Positions 5,778 to 14,258 of a stretch of 28,700 bases of DNA are shown here, in pieces. The notes under the pieces were generated by a model that saw nothing but the letters and a program-made list of their open reading frames with translations, was not told where the DNA came from and ran no database searches. The translations under genes and the position numbers were made by a program. Source of the stretch: an uncultured Lachnospiraceae bacterium (GTDB lineage: Bacteria; Bacillota; Clostridia; Lachnospirales; Lachnospiraceae); NCBI GenBank assembly GCA_910585825.1, contig CAJUEY010000034.1:1-28700 (forward strand), written 5' to 3'. The first letter of the stretch is position 1. Each line of letters starts with the position of its first letter.

Positions 5778-7745
5778 ATGAGCAGTAAAGGAAAATATTA
5801 TATGACAACGGCAATTGCCTACACATCCGGCAAGCCTCACATCGGCAATACCTATGAGATTGTGCTTGCAGATGCAATTGCGCGGTTTAAACGTCAGGAA
5901 GGGTATGACGTTTATTTCCAGACAGGAACGGATGAACACGGACAGAAGATTCAGGAAAAAGCAGAGGCAGCAGGAATTACGCCAAAAGAGCATGTAGATA
6001 AAATTGCGGGAGAAGTGAAACGCATTTGGGATTTGATGAACTCTTCCTATGACAGCTTTGTCCGTACAACAGATGAAGATCATGAGAGGCAGGTACAGAA
6101 GATTTTTAAGAAGTTATACGATAAGGGAGATATTTATAAGGGCGCTTATGAAGGTCTTTACTGTACGCCCTGCGAATCCTTCTGGACGGAGTCTCAGCTG
6201 GCAGACGGTAAGTGTCCGGATTGCGGACGGGAAGTAAAACCGGCAAAGGAAGAGGCTTATTTCTTTAAAATGAGCAAATATGCGGATCGCCTGATTGAGC
6301 ACATCAACACACATCCGGAATTTATTCAGCCCGTTTCCCGGAAAAACGAGATGATGAATAATTTCCTGCTTCCGGGACTGCAGGATCTTTGCGTTTCCAG
6401 AACGTCGTTCAGCTGGGGAATACCGGTGGATTTTGATCCGAAGCATGTGGTGTATGTATGGCTGGATGCACTGACCAACTACATCACGAAGATTGGGTAT
6501 GACGCAGACGGAAATTCCAGTGAACTGTTTTTGAAAAACTGGCCGGCGGAGCTGCATTTGATTGGAAAAGACATTATCCGGTTCCATACGATTTACTGGC
6601 CGATTTTCTTAATGGCGTTGGATCTCCCCCTTCCAAAGCAGGTGTTTGGACATCCGTGGCTTTTGCAGGGGAATGGAAAAATGAGCAAATCCAAGGGAAA
6701 CGTGCTCTATGCCGATGAGCTGGTGGAATTTTTCGGTGTAGACGCGGTACGTTATTTTGTACTGCACGAAATGCCCTTTGACAATGACGGTGTGATTACC
6801 TGGGAACTTATGGTAGAGCGGTTAAATTCCGACCTTGCCAATACGCTGGGCAATCTTGTCAACCGCACGATTTCCATGAGCAATAAATATTTCGGCGGCG
6901 TTGTGAAAAACAGCGGCGTATCCGAGGCGGTAGATGAGGATTTAAAGGGGATCGTTACAGGTACGGCTGCCAAAGTAGAAGCCAAAATGGAAGAGCTTCG
7001 GGTGGCGGACGCGATGACGGAAGTGTTTCACCTGTTTAAACGCTGCAATAAATATATTGATGAGACAACGCCATGGATTCTGGCAAAGGATGAGGCGACA
7101 CTGCCAAGGTTGGAAACGGTTTTGTATAATCTGGTGGAGAGTATCAGCATTGGGGCGACTCTTCTAAAAAGCTTTATGCCGGAAACTGCAGAAAAAGTCT
7201 TGTCCCAACTGAATGCAAAAGAGATTTCTTTTGAAGAGCTTTCCGTTTTCGGTCATTACGAAAGCGGAGCCAAAGTAACCGAGAAACCGGAAATCTTGTT
7301 TGCGAGACTGGATTTGGATGAGATTCTGAAAAAGGTAGAAGAGCGATATCCGTCTGAGGAAGAAGAACCAAAGGAGGAGGCGTCTGAGGCTGAAGGCGTG
7401 ATTGATCTGGAGCCAAAAGCAGAAATTACCTTTGACGACTTTATGAAGATGCAGTTCCAGGTAGGTGAGATTATCGAATGCAAGGCAGTGGAGAAATCCA
7501 AGAAACTGCTTTGTTCCCAGGTGAAAATCGGAAGTCAGGTGAAACAGATTGTATCAGGTATCCGCAAGCATTATGCGCCGGAAGATATGGTAGGAAAAAA
7601 GGTTATGGTACTGGTGAATCTGAAACCGGCAAAGCTGGCGGGAGTGCTTTCCGAGGGAATGCTTCTTTGCGCAGAGGATGAGAACGGTGAGCTTGCGCTT
7701 ATGGTTCCGGATAAAGAGATGCCTGCAGGGGCGGAGATTTGCTGA
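5778..7745 (+). CDS. metG: methionyl-tRNA synthetase
   Basis: Class I synthetase charging initiator and elongator tRNA-Met; 655 residues, the size of the Bacillus type that carries a fused C-terminal tRNA-binding domain. Seen: HIGN at about residue 21 (the HIGH motif), a zinc knuckle with CTPC near residue 129 and CPDC near residue 146, KMSKSKGNV near residue 301, the anticodon-binding helical domain to about residue 540, then a very acidic linker (SEEEEPKEEASEAEG) and an EMAP/Trbp-like OB fold over the last ~100 residues. AAAGGAGG lies 5 bases before the ATG at 5778. The gene is single, regulated by the T-box leader and ended by the hairpin at 7773-7807. Confidence 0.97.
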   Translation: MSSKGKYYMTTAIAYTSGKPHIGNTYEIVLADAIARFKRQEGYDVYFQTGTDEHGQKIQEKAEAAGITPKEHVDKIAGEVKRIWDLMNSSYDSFVRTTDEDHERQVQKIFKKLYDKGDIYKGAYEGLYCTPCESFWTESQLADGKCPDCGREVKPAKEEAYFFKMSKYADRLIEHINTHPEFIQPVSRKNEMMNNFLLPGLQDLCVSRTSFSWGIPVDFDPKHVVYVWLDALTNYITKIGYDADGNSSELFLKNWPAELHLIGKDIIRFHTIYWPIFLMALDLPLPKQVFGHPWLLQGNGKMSKSKGNVLYADELVEFFGVDAVRYFVLHEMPFDNDGVITWELMVERLNSDLANTLGNLVNRTISMSNKYFGGVVKNSGVSEAVDEDLKGIVTGTAAKVEAKMEELRVADAMTEVFHLFKRCNKYIDETTPWILAKDEATLPRLETVLYNLVESISIGATLLKSFMPETAEKVLSQLNAKEISFEELSVFGHYESGAKVTEKPEILFARLDLDEILKKVEERYPSEEEEPKEEASEAEGVIDLEPKAEITFDDFMKMQFQVGEIIECKAVEKSKKLLCSQVKIGSQVKQIVSGIRKHYAPEDMVGKKVMVLVNLKPAKLAGVLSEGMLLCAEDENGELALMVPDKEMPAGAEIC

Positions 7746-7772
7746 CAAGTGAAAAGAATTTTATAATAATAG

Positions 7773-7808
7773 AAAAACTGCCGCGGGAGGAATTTGCGGC
7801 AGTTTTTA
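7773..7808 (+). terminator. intrinsic terminator of metG
   Basis: AAAAACTGCCGC (7773-7784) pairs perfectly over 12 bases with GCGGCAGTTTTT (7796-7807) around an 11-base loop. The A and T flanks make it work in either direction. Confidence 0.9.
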
Positions 7809-7825
7809 TTACAGAATGGTTTCGG

Positions 7826-7874
7826 TTGAATACAGCACACTTAAAACTTTGTATGTTTATACCTATGGTATAGT
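7826..7874 (+). promoter_or_regulatory. candidate promoter and operator of the FtsX-type ABC module
   Basis: TTGAAT (7826-7831), 17 bases, TTGTAT (7849-7854) is a plausible weak promoter. Directly at the predicted start lies a perfect 15-base dyad TATACCTATGGTATA (7858-7872): 6-base arms, 3-base centre. The position suits a repressor site. A second reading uses TATAGT at 7869-7874 as the -10, which would place the dyad over the promoter. The binding protein is unknown; the only regulator trace near the module is the broken PadR fragment at 11698-11805. Confidence 0.4.
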
Positions 7875-7943
7875 GAAACCAGAAGGTCAGTTTTTAGGTT
7901 TCCTTGATGGAATAAAGTTTATGAGAGAGACGGTGAACTGTTT

Positions 7944-9437
7944 ATGAATATAAAAAAAAGAGCGATTTTATATCTGAAACGGAAAAAAGGAAGGATGCTG
8001 TTTCTGATGTCCCTTCTGTTTCTGATGTCTATTAGTGTTCTGATAGGTCTTTCTTTGAAAGAAAGCGCGGATCAGGAACTGGACAGACTGCGGCTGAGTA
8101 TGGCGTCTGGGTTTATCCTGAAGGCAAATGCGGATAATGAAATGTACAAGGAAGTAACGGATTATGGAAACGGCGCGACTTCAACATACTATGCAGGACC
8201 TATGATTACGGATGAAATGATAGAGAAAGTGCTTTCCTTAGATGGCGTGGAGGATTATTCGGTGATAGATGAAATACACCTGGCATGGACGAATTTAACA
8301 TTAAGGCCGGGAATGTATGCAGGCATGGAACCGGATCCCAATCCGGATCCCAATGATTTGATTCCGTGTACGGAAGAAACGTTGGAACTGGACCGTCATA
8401 GCACGCGTGTGTACGCCTGTAGAAACGGAAACTGTCATAAAAATTTCCGGACGGGGGCGCTTTCGATTACAGAGGGGAGAAATCTGGAAACGGAAGATCA
8501 TTTTAAAGCAGTGGTTTCTGACTGGCTGGCGGAAAAGAACCGTCTTTCGGTCGGGGATACGATCACGCTGGAAACGAAGGAGGGAAATTATGATTTTACC
8601 GAAAAGCCGTTAAAGAGACTGGGCGAAGCTGTCACAGTGGAGATTGCGGGGCTGTTTCATGCGAACTTCAGCCAGCCGTCCTCTGATATGACGTTGGAAC
8701 AGTGTTATGTAGAAAATATAATTTATGTGGACGAGGACGCCTATTTCAAACTGCAGGATAATTTAAAGGAGCACGCAATGTATCAGGACATTGCAGAATC
8801 TTATGAGGAGCATCATGAAGTGGAATTTCTGGTAAAAGATCCGGCGCAGATCGATTCCATTATGCAGCAGATCAGGGACCGCGACGATATTGATCTTGAG
8901 AATATCGAGCTTGAGACAGACAGCAGCGCATATGAAGCGTCCGCCGGGCCTTACCGCGGGATCCGCATTTTTTCCATGGCGCTTCTGGCGCTGGGGCTGT
9001 GCGGGATGGGAGTGATCCTGTATCTGTTAATCCATCTTTGGATGCAGGGGAGAAGACATGAAGTGGGAATTTACCGTTCTGTGGGAATGAAAAAGAGGGA
9101 AATTTTAGGGCAGATGCTGATAGAATGCTTTGCCGTATCGTTTGCCGCGCTGGCTTTGGCGTTTCTTTTGGCAGGTTCTGCGGCAGCCGGGTGCGCAGAC
9201 GCGGCAAAACGGCTGGCAGCGCCGAAAGAGAAGCAGGAGACATATGTAGTAGAAGTTGACCAGTATTTTTTGCCGCAGATTAAGAAAACATCATCGGACG
9301 AAGTATTGCTGGACGGCTCGGTTGATGTGAAGTCAATGGGTTTTGCAGCGCTTTTTGTATGTGGGATATCAGGCGCCAGCGTGCTTGTTTCTTTTTCAAA
9401 AATTAATAGTGTAGAGCCGAAAAATCTGTTGCAGTAA
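7944..9437 (+). CDS. FtsX/MacB-type ABC transporter permease, first copy
   Basis: A 497-residue membrane protein with the four-helix MacB/FtsX plan: one membrane helix at about residues 18-38, a large outside domain (~40-335), then three helices at about 340-365, 392-418 and 470-488. The conserved cytoplasmic turn GRRHEVGIYRSVGMKKREIL precedes helix 3. Such proteins couple ATP hydrolysis to mechanical work on the outside (peptide or lipid extrusion, antibiotic resistance, or hydrolase control); the substrate here is unknown. It is a paralogue of the permease at 10339 (both have SDxLAEKNxLSVGD in the outer domain). The outer domain holds two cysteines (YACRNGNCHK) and an exact 12-base tandem duplication at 8331-8354 giving PDPNPDPN. 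The ribosome binding site before 7944 is weak. Confidence 0.85.
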   Translation: MNIKKRAILYLKRKKGRMLFLMSLLFLMSISVLIGLSLKESADQELDRLRLSMASGFILKANADNEMYKEVTDYGNGATSTYYAGPMITDEMIEKVLSLDGVEDYSVIDEIHLAWTNLTLRPGMYAGMEPDPNPDPNDLIPCTEETLELDRHSTRVYACRNGNCHKNFRTGALSITEGRNLETEDHFKAVVSDWLAEKNRLSVGDTITLETKEGNYDFTEKPLKRLGEAVTVEIAGLFHANFSQPSSDMTLEQCYVENIIYVDEDAYFKLQDNLKEHAMYQDIAESYEEHHEVEFLVKDPAQIDSIMQQIRDRDDIDLENIELETDSSAYEASAGPYRGIRIFSMALLALGLCGMGVILYLLIHLWMQGRRHEVGIYRSVGMKKREILGQMLIECFAVSFAALALAFLLAGSAAAGCADAAKRLAAPKEKQETYVVEVDQYFLPQIKKTSSDEVLLDGSVDVKSMGFAALFVCGISGASVLVSFSKINSVEPKNLLQ

Positions 9438-9684
9438 ATGTGAGGATATCAGGTTATTTCTGTTGGGTTGAACATGCATGTTCTTACAAATATGCGGTAA
9501 GTGCAAAGGTGTGTGGAACAGTTAGTTGCTGTTCACAGACAGTTCTGGAAACAATAATAAAATTTACTAGTGATCTACAAAAATGAATGCATTGACATAT
9601 AAAGACTATAGAGATAGAATAAAGAAAAACGAGCAGAAATATTTAAACAATATTGCAAGTAAGCGCTTTGCAGGAGGAGGAAAT
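9438..9684 (+). repeat. palindrome-rich 247-base gap inside the ABC module
   Basis: No gene is convincing here. It holds a perfect 14-base palindrome GAACATGCATGTTC (9470-9483) and a hairpin GAACAG (9516-9521), 7 bases, CTGTTC (9529-9534). The surrounding GTGTGGAACAGTTA and CTGTTCACAG resemble the GTGTGAACAGTAAC units of the element at 18615-18798, so this may be a degraded copy. A weak promoter is possible: TTCACA (9531-9536), 17 bases, TAATAA (9554-9559). From 9583 to 9684 an open frame runs into the ATPase gene, without a ribosome binding site. Confidence 0.4.
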
Positions 9685-10320
9685 ATGGGTGTATTGGAAG
9701 TGAAAAATGTTTCGTATTATTACAACAAAGACAGAATGGTGGTAGACGATGTCAATCAAAGCTTTGAAAGCGGGAAAATGTATGTGATCTTAGGACCTTC
9801 CGGGTGTGGGAAAACCACGCTGCTCTCTCTTCTGGGAGGGTTGGATGTTCCAAAAGAAGGGCAGGTTCTTTTTGAGGGGAAAGAGATTCAGAAAAAAGAT
9901 CTGGAAGCACACAGGCGCAGTCATATTTCCTTTGTATTCCAGAATTATAACCTGATCGACTATATGACACCGATTGAGAATGTGGAGCTGACGGCTAGAC
10001 AGGATGCGCTTCCCGTTCTGGAAAAACTGGGGCTTTCTGAGGACGAAGCGAAGCGGAATGTGTTAAAGCTGTCCGGTGGACAGCAGCAGCGGGTGGCAAT
10101 TGCGAGGGCTCTGGCATCAGGCAATCCGGTTATTCTGGCGGATGAGCCTACTGGAAATCTGGATGAGGATATGGCAAAGGAAATTACAGGGATTTTCCGG
10201 GAGGCAGCAGAGGAGTATGGCAAGTGTGTCATTATCGTATCTCATTCAAACGAAGTTGCAAAGCAGGCAGATGTGGTACTTGAGATGACACACGGAAAAT
10301 TGAATCAGATTGAGGTCTGA
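9685..10320 (+). CDS. ABC transporter ATPase of the MacB/LolD type
   Basis: A 211-residue nucleotide-binding subunit that would drive the two neighbouring FtsX-like permeases. Seen: Walker A GPSGCGKTT, Q-loop FVFQNYNL, signature LSGGQQQRVAIARAL, Walker B VILADEPTGNLD and H-loop IIVSHS, in that order and at normal spacing. It is slightly short for the family (often about 225-250 residues). The ATG at 9685 is preceded by AGGAGGAGG (9672-9680). The frame is open back to an ATG at 9583 which would add 34 residues, but there is no ribosome binding site there and the LEVKNVSYYY start of the domain follows the later ATG. The next permease begins 18 bases downstream. Confidence 0.92.
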   Translation: MGVLEVKNVSYYYNKDRMVVDDVNQSFESGKMYVILGPSGCGKTTLLSLLGGLDVPKEGQVLFEGKEIQKKDLEAHRRSHISFVFQNYNLIDYMTPIENVELTARQDALPVLEKLGLSEDEAKRNVLKLSGGQQQRVAIARALASGNPVILADEPTGNLDEDMAKEITGIFREAAEEYGKCVIIVSHSNEVAKQADVVLEMTHGKLNQIEV

Positions 10321-10338
10321 CGCGGCAAAGGAGGGAGA

Positions 10339-11679
10339 ATGATGAGTATATGGCGGCGCGCATCTCTTTATTTGACGCGGAACAAGAAAAAATCAGTGAT
10401 TTTACTGGCGATTTTGACGTTTATTACGACGCTGGTTTTGTTATGCATTTCCGTAGGCAATGCAGCAGGGGCATCTTTGCAGGAGCTGCGGAGACGAATG
10501 GGAGGATATTTTAAAATAGAGACGGATTATGCCCAGGGAAAGTTTGGGCAGGTCGATGATGCATTGGTACAGAAGGTCATGGATGCAGGAGGCGTCAAAG
10601 CCTGGAATGGTGTGGATATTCAGTATTATATGACAGAAGATTTGGAACTTGAGCCGGGGCGTTTTGCCGCGAAAGGCGATGCAAAGGCCAAGCTTGCCAG
10701 ATTTTTGGGGAATACAGACAGCAGCAGGAATGAATATTTTATATTGGAGTACTATACGCTTATAGAGGGAGAACATATCAGTCCGAATGATCATGGGAAA
10801 GCATTGATTTCGGATGTTCTTGCAGAAAAGAATCAGCTTTCGGTTGGAGATGCTTTTCACGTTAGGTTTCATGATGAGAATCTGATGGAGGAGCGGAAGG
10901 AGTTTATCACTTCTCATACGCTTGAAGTGGCGGGCATTTACCATATAGATATGCCTCAGGGCAGTATAAGTGGAAATTCTGCCGAGTGTGATATAGAGGA
11001 GAATTTTATCTTTACGGATACGGCATTTATTCGAGAAGTGTATGGAGAAGCTGTAGGGGGCGAAATAGACCTATATACCGGCGGAGTGTCCTTTTTCGTA
11101 GAAAATCCCAAAGAACTGGATGGGATTATGGGAAGGATTCTGGAGTTTGAGGATTACGATTGGGATCAATATAATATTGTAAAAAATAATAAAACATATG
11201 AAGATTCTGCTGTACCGCTGGAACGGTTGTCCGGGCTGGTTACGATGATGGTGGCTGTCATTGGGATTGTCAGCGCAGTGATGCTTTCGTTGATTTTGTT
11301 TTTGTGGATGCGGGAAAGGGTGCATGAGATCGGAATTTATCTTTCCATAGGTATTCGGAAAACGGAGATTTTCAAACAGCATATATTGGAAAATCTGGCG
11401 GCTGCCGCAGTAGCTTTTTTATTGGCATCAGGGATTTCTATTGCTGCATCTGGACTGACCGGACAGATAATATCGAATTCTTTTTCTCAAGGCAGTGAAA
11501 CGGAAGAAATTTCCGGGCGGGATGCGGCAGAGGATTTTGAATTAAAAATTCAGATCGGGGCAGTGGAGTTTGCTGAAATCGCAGGACTGGAAATTTTGCT
11601 GATTCTGCTGTCTACAGGCGTGTCTTCAATTACAGTGTTTCGTCTGCAGCCGAAGGATATTTTGTCGAAGATGAGTTAG
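10339..11679 (+). CDS. FtsX/MacB-type ABC transporter permease, second copy
   Basis: A 446-residue membrane protein with one N-terminal helix (about 19-41), an outer domain to about residue 295, and three C-terminal helices (about 298-325, 350-372, 412-435). The loop RERVHEIGIYLSIGIRKTEI is the FtsX-family cytoplasmic turn. Its outer domain shares SDVLAEKNQLSVGD with the first permease, and both open with a basic N-terminus (WRRASLYLTRNKKK), so the two are paralogues that probably form a heterodimer on one ATPase. AAAGGAGG lies 4 bases before the ATG at 10339 and 7 before an ATG at 10342; either could be used. The substrate is unknown. A bidirectional terminator follows at 11856-11886. Confidence 0.85.
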   Translation: MMSIWRRASLYLTRNKKKSVILLAILTFITTLVLLCISVGNAAGASLQELRRRMGGYFKIETDYAQGKFGQVDDALVQKVMDAGGVKAWNGVDIQYYMTEDLELEPGRFAAKGDAKAKLARFLGNTDSSRNEYFILEYYTLIEGEHISPNDHGKALISDVLAEKNQLSVGDAFHVRFHDENLMEERKEFITSHTLEVAGIYHIDMPQGSISGNSAECDIEENFIFTDTAFIREVYGEAVGGEIDLYTGGVSFFVENPKELDGIMGRILEFEDYDWDQYNIVKNNKTYEDSAVPLERLSGLVTMMVAVIGIVSAVMLSLILFLWMRERVHEIGIYLSIGIRKTEIFKQHILENLAAAAVAFLLASGISIAASGLTGQIISNSFSQGSETEEISGRDAAEDFELKIQIGAVEFAEIAGLEILLILLSTGVSSITVFRLQPKDILSKMS

Positions 11680-11697
11680 AAAAATGAAAAACAATCG

Positions 11698-11805
11698 TCA
11701 GCATATATAAGAAAAAATATGATAGCCGTAGATACTCATATCCGATATAATTTTTAGTATACATCCTTCTAAAAGGCCTTTGTTCATTTGAGAACGATCA
11801 TACAA
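11698..11805 (-). pseudogene. N-terminal remnant of a PadR-family regulator
   Basis: Read on the minus strand from a TTG at 11805, the frame gives LYDRSQMNKGLLEGCILKII then SDMSIYGYHIFSYIC and a stop at 11698-11700. MNKGLLEGCILxII followed by YGYxI is the opening of the PadR winged-helix domain (helix 1 and the YGY turn). A complete PadR protein needs about 70 more residues, and the DNA beyond the stop is the 3' end of the plus-strand permease. Only about 35 codons survive. PadR genes commonly sit beside FtsX-type ABC operons in clostridia, so I infer a decayed local regulator. No strong ribosome binding site is visible. Chance similarity is the alternative. Confidence 0.55.
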
Positions 11806-11855
11806 ACAAGTCACTCTCTTCTCAACAGCGCATGATTGGGTTATGTAACGTAAAT

Positions 11856-11890
11856 AAAAGCTACTATGTTTTGCATAGTAGCTTTTATAA
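11856..11890. terminator. bidirectional terminator between convergent ABC loci
   Basis: AAAAGCTACTATG (11856-11868) pairs with CATAGTAGCTTTT (11874-11886), 13 perfect pairs and a 5-base loop. T-rich flanks on both strands suit it to both the plus-strand permease and the minus-strand transporter operon. Confidence 0.85.
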
Positions 11891-11930
11891 TAGAGATTTT
11901 TTGGAAAGCCAGGTGTAAAGTTTTGGCTTT

Positions 11931-13091
11931 TTACCGGGTGCGTTTTAACTTTGACGTAACCAATGCGATAGAAAATAGAGCAGCAATAAACAAAAGCTGA
12001 ATGCCGGCATATTTCCAAAAGGTTTCCTGTAAAAAAGTTTCGTCCGAATATCCAAAGATCATATTATGGTTTTTAATATACCAGTAAAGGGGCAGAAACT
12101 TGGAAACAGAAAGGAGATTGTCGCCCAGGAGCTGTTGGGGTACAAAAATGCCGCAGAGAAAGCTCATGCCCAGGGTAATAATATTGTTCAACATATTTAT
12201 AATGTTGGAAGTAGGAGCAAAGCAGCTGATGATCAGAGAAATGGCAATCGCCAAAGGCATAACCAAAAAGTTGTTGATAATGCAGAATTGACCTGTCGGG
12301 GAAAACAGCTCTGCACCATAAACGATTCTGGCAGTCAGGATAAACAGCCCCCAAATTCCAAGACAGTAAAGAATGCTTCCAAAGGCAAGCTGCAGGTTTT
12401 GGCTGATCAAACTGGTAGAAGAACAGGAGATCCGTTTGGATAAATTCGTTTCCCAGAAAGTGTTTAAAATCGGCGTTAATCCGTGCAAAATCATAGACAG
12501 CATTACATACGGCAAAAATTGAAAAAAGTAATAAAATCCTGTCATAGAAGAGGATATTTTTTCTTCAAAGGTAAGGACAGAGACCTGGTTGGATGCCGCC
12601 TGCAGTTCTTCTGCTGCATTGGCAAGGGCCTCATCTAAACTACAGCCTCCAAAAAGATAGAGGCGGATTGTTTTCAGACAGGTATTGATTTGGTCATCAA
12701 TAAATATGCTGCTGTAAACACCGGGAATTTGAATGGTTTCAAACAAATCTTCCTCTTCTCCATTTAAAAGCCGATGTTCAAAATCCTTTGGAATAACCAG
12801 AATATAATCAATGTCCCGATAAAAAAGGCGGTCTAATAATATGTTTTGGTCATATTTCAAAGGAATTAATTGATGCATGGCGCCCAGATAATTTTTTAGG
12901 CAAAGGGAAGCAGAGGAGGAATCCTGATCAATAACTCCGATATTCAGTTCTACAGTGCGAAATCCTTTGTTTCCGGAATCTTTTGCAGAAAAGGAAATAA
13001 AAATGGATATAGATGTAAAAATAATAAAATACAACGCTGTCTGAGGCAGAAATTTTAGAGAGCTTTTTAAAAATGCTTTAAAGACTTGCAT
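11931..13091 (-). CDS. ABC-2 type permease, LnrN-like
   Basis: Membrane subunit of 386 residues of the ABC-2 export family: one N-terminal helix (about 15-33), an outer domain (~35-165), then about five helices from residue ~170 to 380. It is the last gene of a three-gene transporter operon and overlaps the preceding permease by 14 bases. AAGGAGG lies 7 bases before the ATG at 13091. Length, order and the adjoining two-component pair match LnrN of the Bacillus subtilis linearmycin-resistance exporter LnrLMN (recalled size about 385 residues). The substrate here is not known; membrane-active polyenes or lipopeptides are inference only. Confidence 0.85.
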   Translation of the reverse strand: MQVFKAFLKSSLKFLPQTALYFIIFTSISIFISFSAKDSGNKGFRTVELNIGVIDQDSSSASLCLKNYLGAMHQLIPLKYDQNILLDRLFYRDIDYILVIPKDFEHRLLNGEEEDLFETIQIPGVYSSIFIDDQINTCLKTIRLYLFGGCSLDEALANAAEELQAASNQVSVLTFEEKISSSMTGFYYFFQFLPYVMLSMILHGLTPILNTFWETNLSKRISCSSTSLISQNLQLAFGSILYCLGIWGLFILTARIVYGAELFSPTGQFCIINNFLVMPLAIAISLIISCFAPTSNIINMLNNIITLGMSFLCGIFVPQQLLGDNLLSVSKFLPLYWYIKNHNMIFGYSDETFLQETFWKYAGIQLLFIAALFSIALVTSKLKRTR

Positions 13092-14244
13092 AGGTTTTCC
13101 TCCTTATCAGTATGCATCCGGCAATCAGAAATAGAAATGCTATAATCAGCAGAGAAAACAGATTGCCTGTGTATCTGGAAGTAATGCCGTAAATGTTTAA
13201 GGTCAGAAAGGAATCTGAAATTAATACAGCAGGATTGATGCGGTTCAGAAGGGGACAAAAATCTTCCACAAGAAAACGCATATCGGAAACCATCAATCCG
13301 CTTAAAAAGCAGCAAAACATGCTGCTGCATACCATAATTCCCATTCGGATTGTTTCTTTGATCCGGCCGATTGCACCAATAAAAAAACCGAAGCCAATCC
13401 CCATCATGCACCCAACGAAGGAGGTAAAGAGAAGAAGAGGCAGGGAAGTGCCGAAATCTGTTTTGAGGACATAAACCAGATAGCAGAGATTTACGGCAAT
13501 GCAGAAAAATTGTGCCAGCAGGCAGGAAAAAAATTCTGCTGTTATGGACAGAAATTTATTGGTTGGAGAGACGCATTTTCTGGCTCCAAGGGCGGATAAG
13601 TTCGCCTGATTCTTGACGGCAATCTGAGAACCGGAAAAGCAGGTAAACAGACATGCCATGGCAACCAAGTTGAAAAAATATTGTATGGTGCCGTCCATAT
13701 TGCCGCTTGTCAAGTTCAATTCTTTTCCATAAGAAGGGTACTCTTCCATAAGAGAAATAAGACTGCTTAAACTGCCTGGATTTTTCATGGCAATATCGGT
13801 AAATACAGCGGTATTTGTCCGGTATTGACGTAAAATGCTTTCTAAAATACTCTGCTCAATGGACAGAGTGGTATTTGGACCGGAGGAGACAGAAGAAGCG
13901 CAGGTCAATGTAATGTCTTCGCCGCAGGTGAAAATACCGCGGATTTTATTGTCTTTTAACAATTTTTGAGCAGATTCCCAATCGGTAAAGGTCAAATCCA
14001 AAAGGGGCGTGTCGTCATCTTCGCTTAATGTATTGAGAACATCCGTAAAGATTTGGCTGTCTGCATCTGTTTCCCGGCATATGGCCACCGGAATCGTATG
14101 AAAGTTTTCGCTGGCATTATTGATATTGCTAAAGGCAAAGTAAAACATGGTTCCTAAGATCATGGGAAACAAAAGAACCCAGAATAATTCATCCTTTTGC
14201 CGCAGAACCCGTTTTATTTCATATAGAAATTCATGTAAAAACAT
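13078..14244 (-). CDS. ABC-2 type permease, LnrM-like
   Basis: Membrane subunit of 388 residues with a first helix at about 21-40 (ELFWVLLFPMILGTMFYFAF), an outer domain up to about residue 190, and five or so C-terminal helices. It pairs with the LnrN-like permease, which overlaps its 3' end. I chose the ATG at 14244 because AGGAGG sits 7 bases upstream of it; the GTG at 14250 would be only one base from that site. The site itself lies in the 14-base gap after the ATPase stop, so translation of the operon is closely coupled. Family: ABC-2 exporters such as LnrM; substrate unknown. Confidence 0.85.
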   Translation of the reverse strand: MFLHEFLYEIKRVLRQKDELFWVLLFPMILGTMFYFAFSNINNASENFHTIPVAICRETDADSQIFTDVLNTLSEDDDTPLLDLTFTDWESAQKLLKDNKIRGIFTCGEDITLTCASSVSSGPNTTLSIEQSILESILRQYRTNTAVFTDIAMKNPGSLSSLISLMEEYPSYGKELNLTSGNMDGTIQYFFNLVAMACLFTCFSGSQIAVKNQANLSALGARKCVSPTNKFLSITAEFFSCLLAQFFCIAVNLCYLVYVLKTDFGTSLPLLLFTSFVGCMMGIGFGFFIGAIGRIKETIRMGIMVCSSMFCCFLSGLMVSDMRFLVEDFCPLLNRINPAVLISDSFLTLNIYGITSRYTGNLFSLLIIAFLFLIAGCILIRRKTYASL

Positions 14245-14258
14245 ATACACTCCTCCTG

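Noticed and set aside
11806..12018. Upstream continuation of the PadR fragment's frame
   Set aside because: It runs through the bidirectional terminator and into the reverse-frame of the LnrN-like gene; only the part after 11805 resembles PadR.
14245..14250. GTG at 14250 as the start of the LnrM-like permease
   Set aside because: It is one base from the AGGAGG site; the ATG at 14244 has a 7-base gap.
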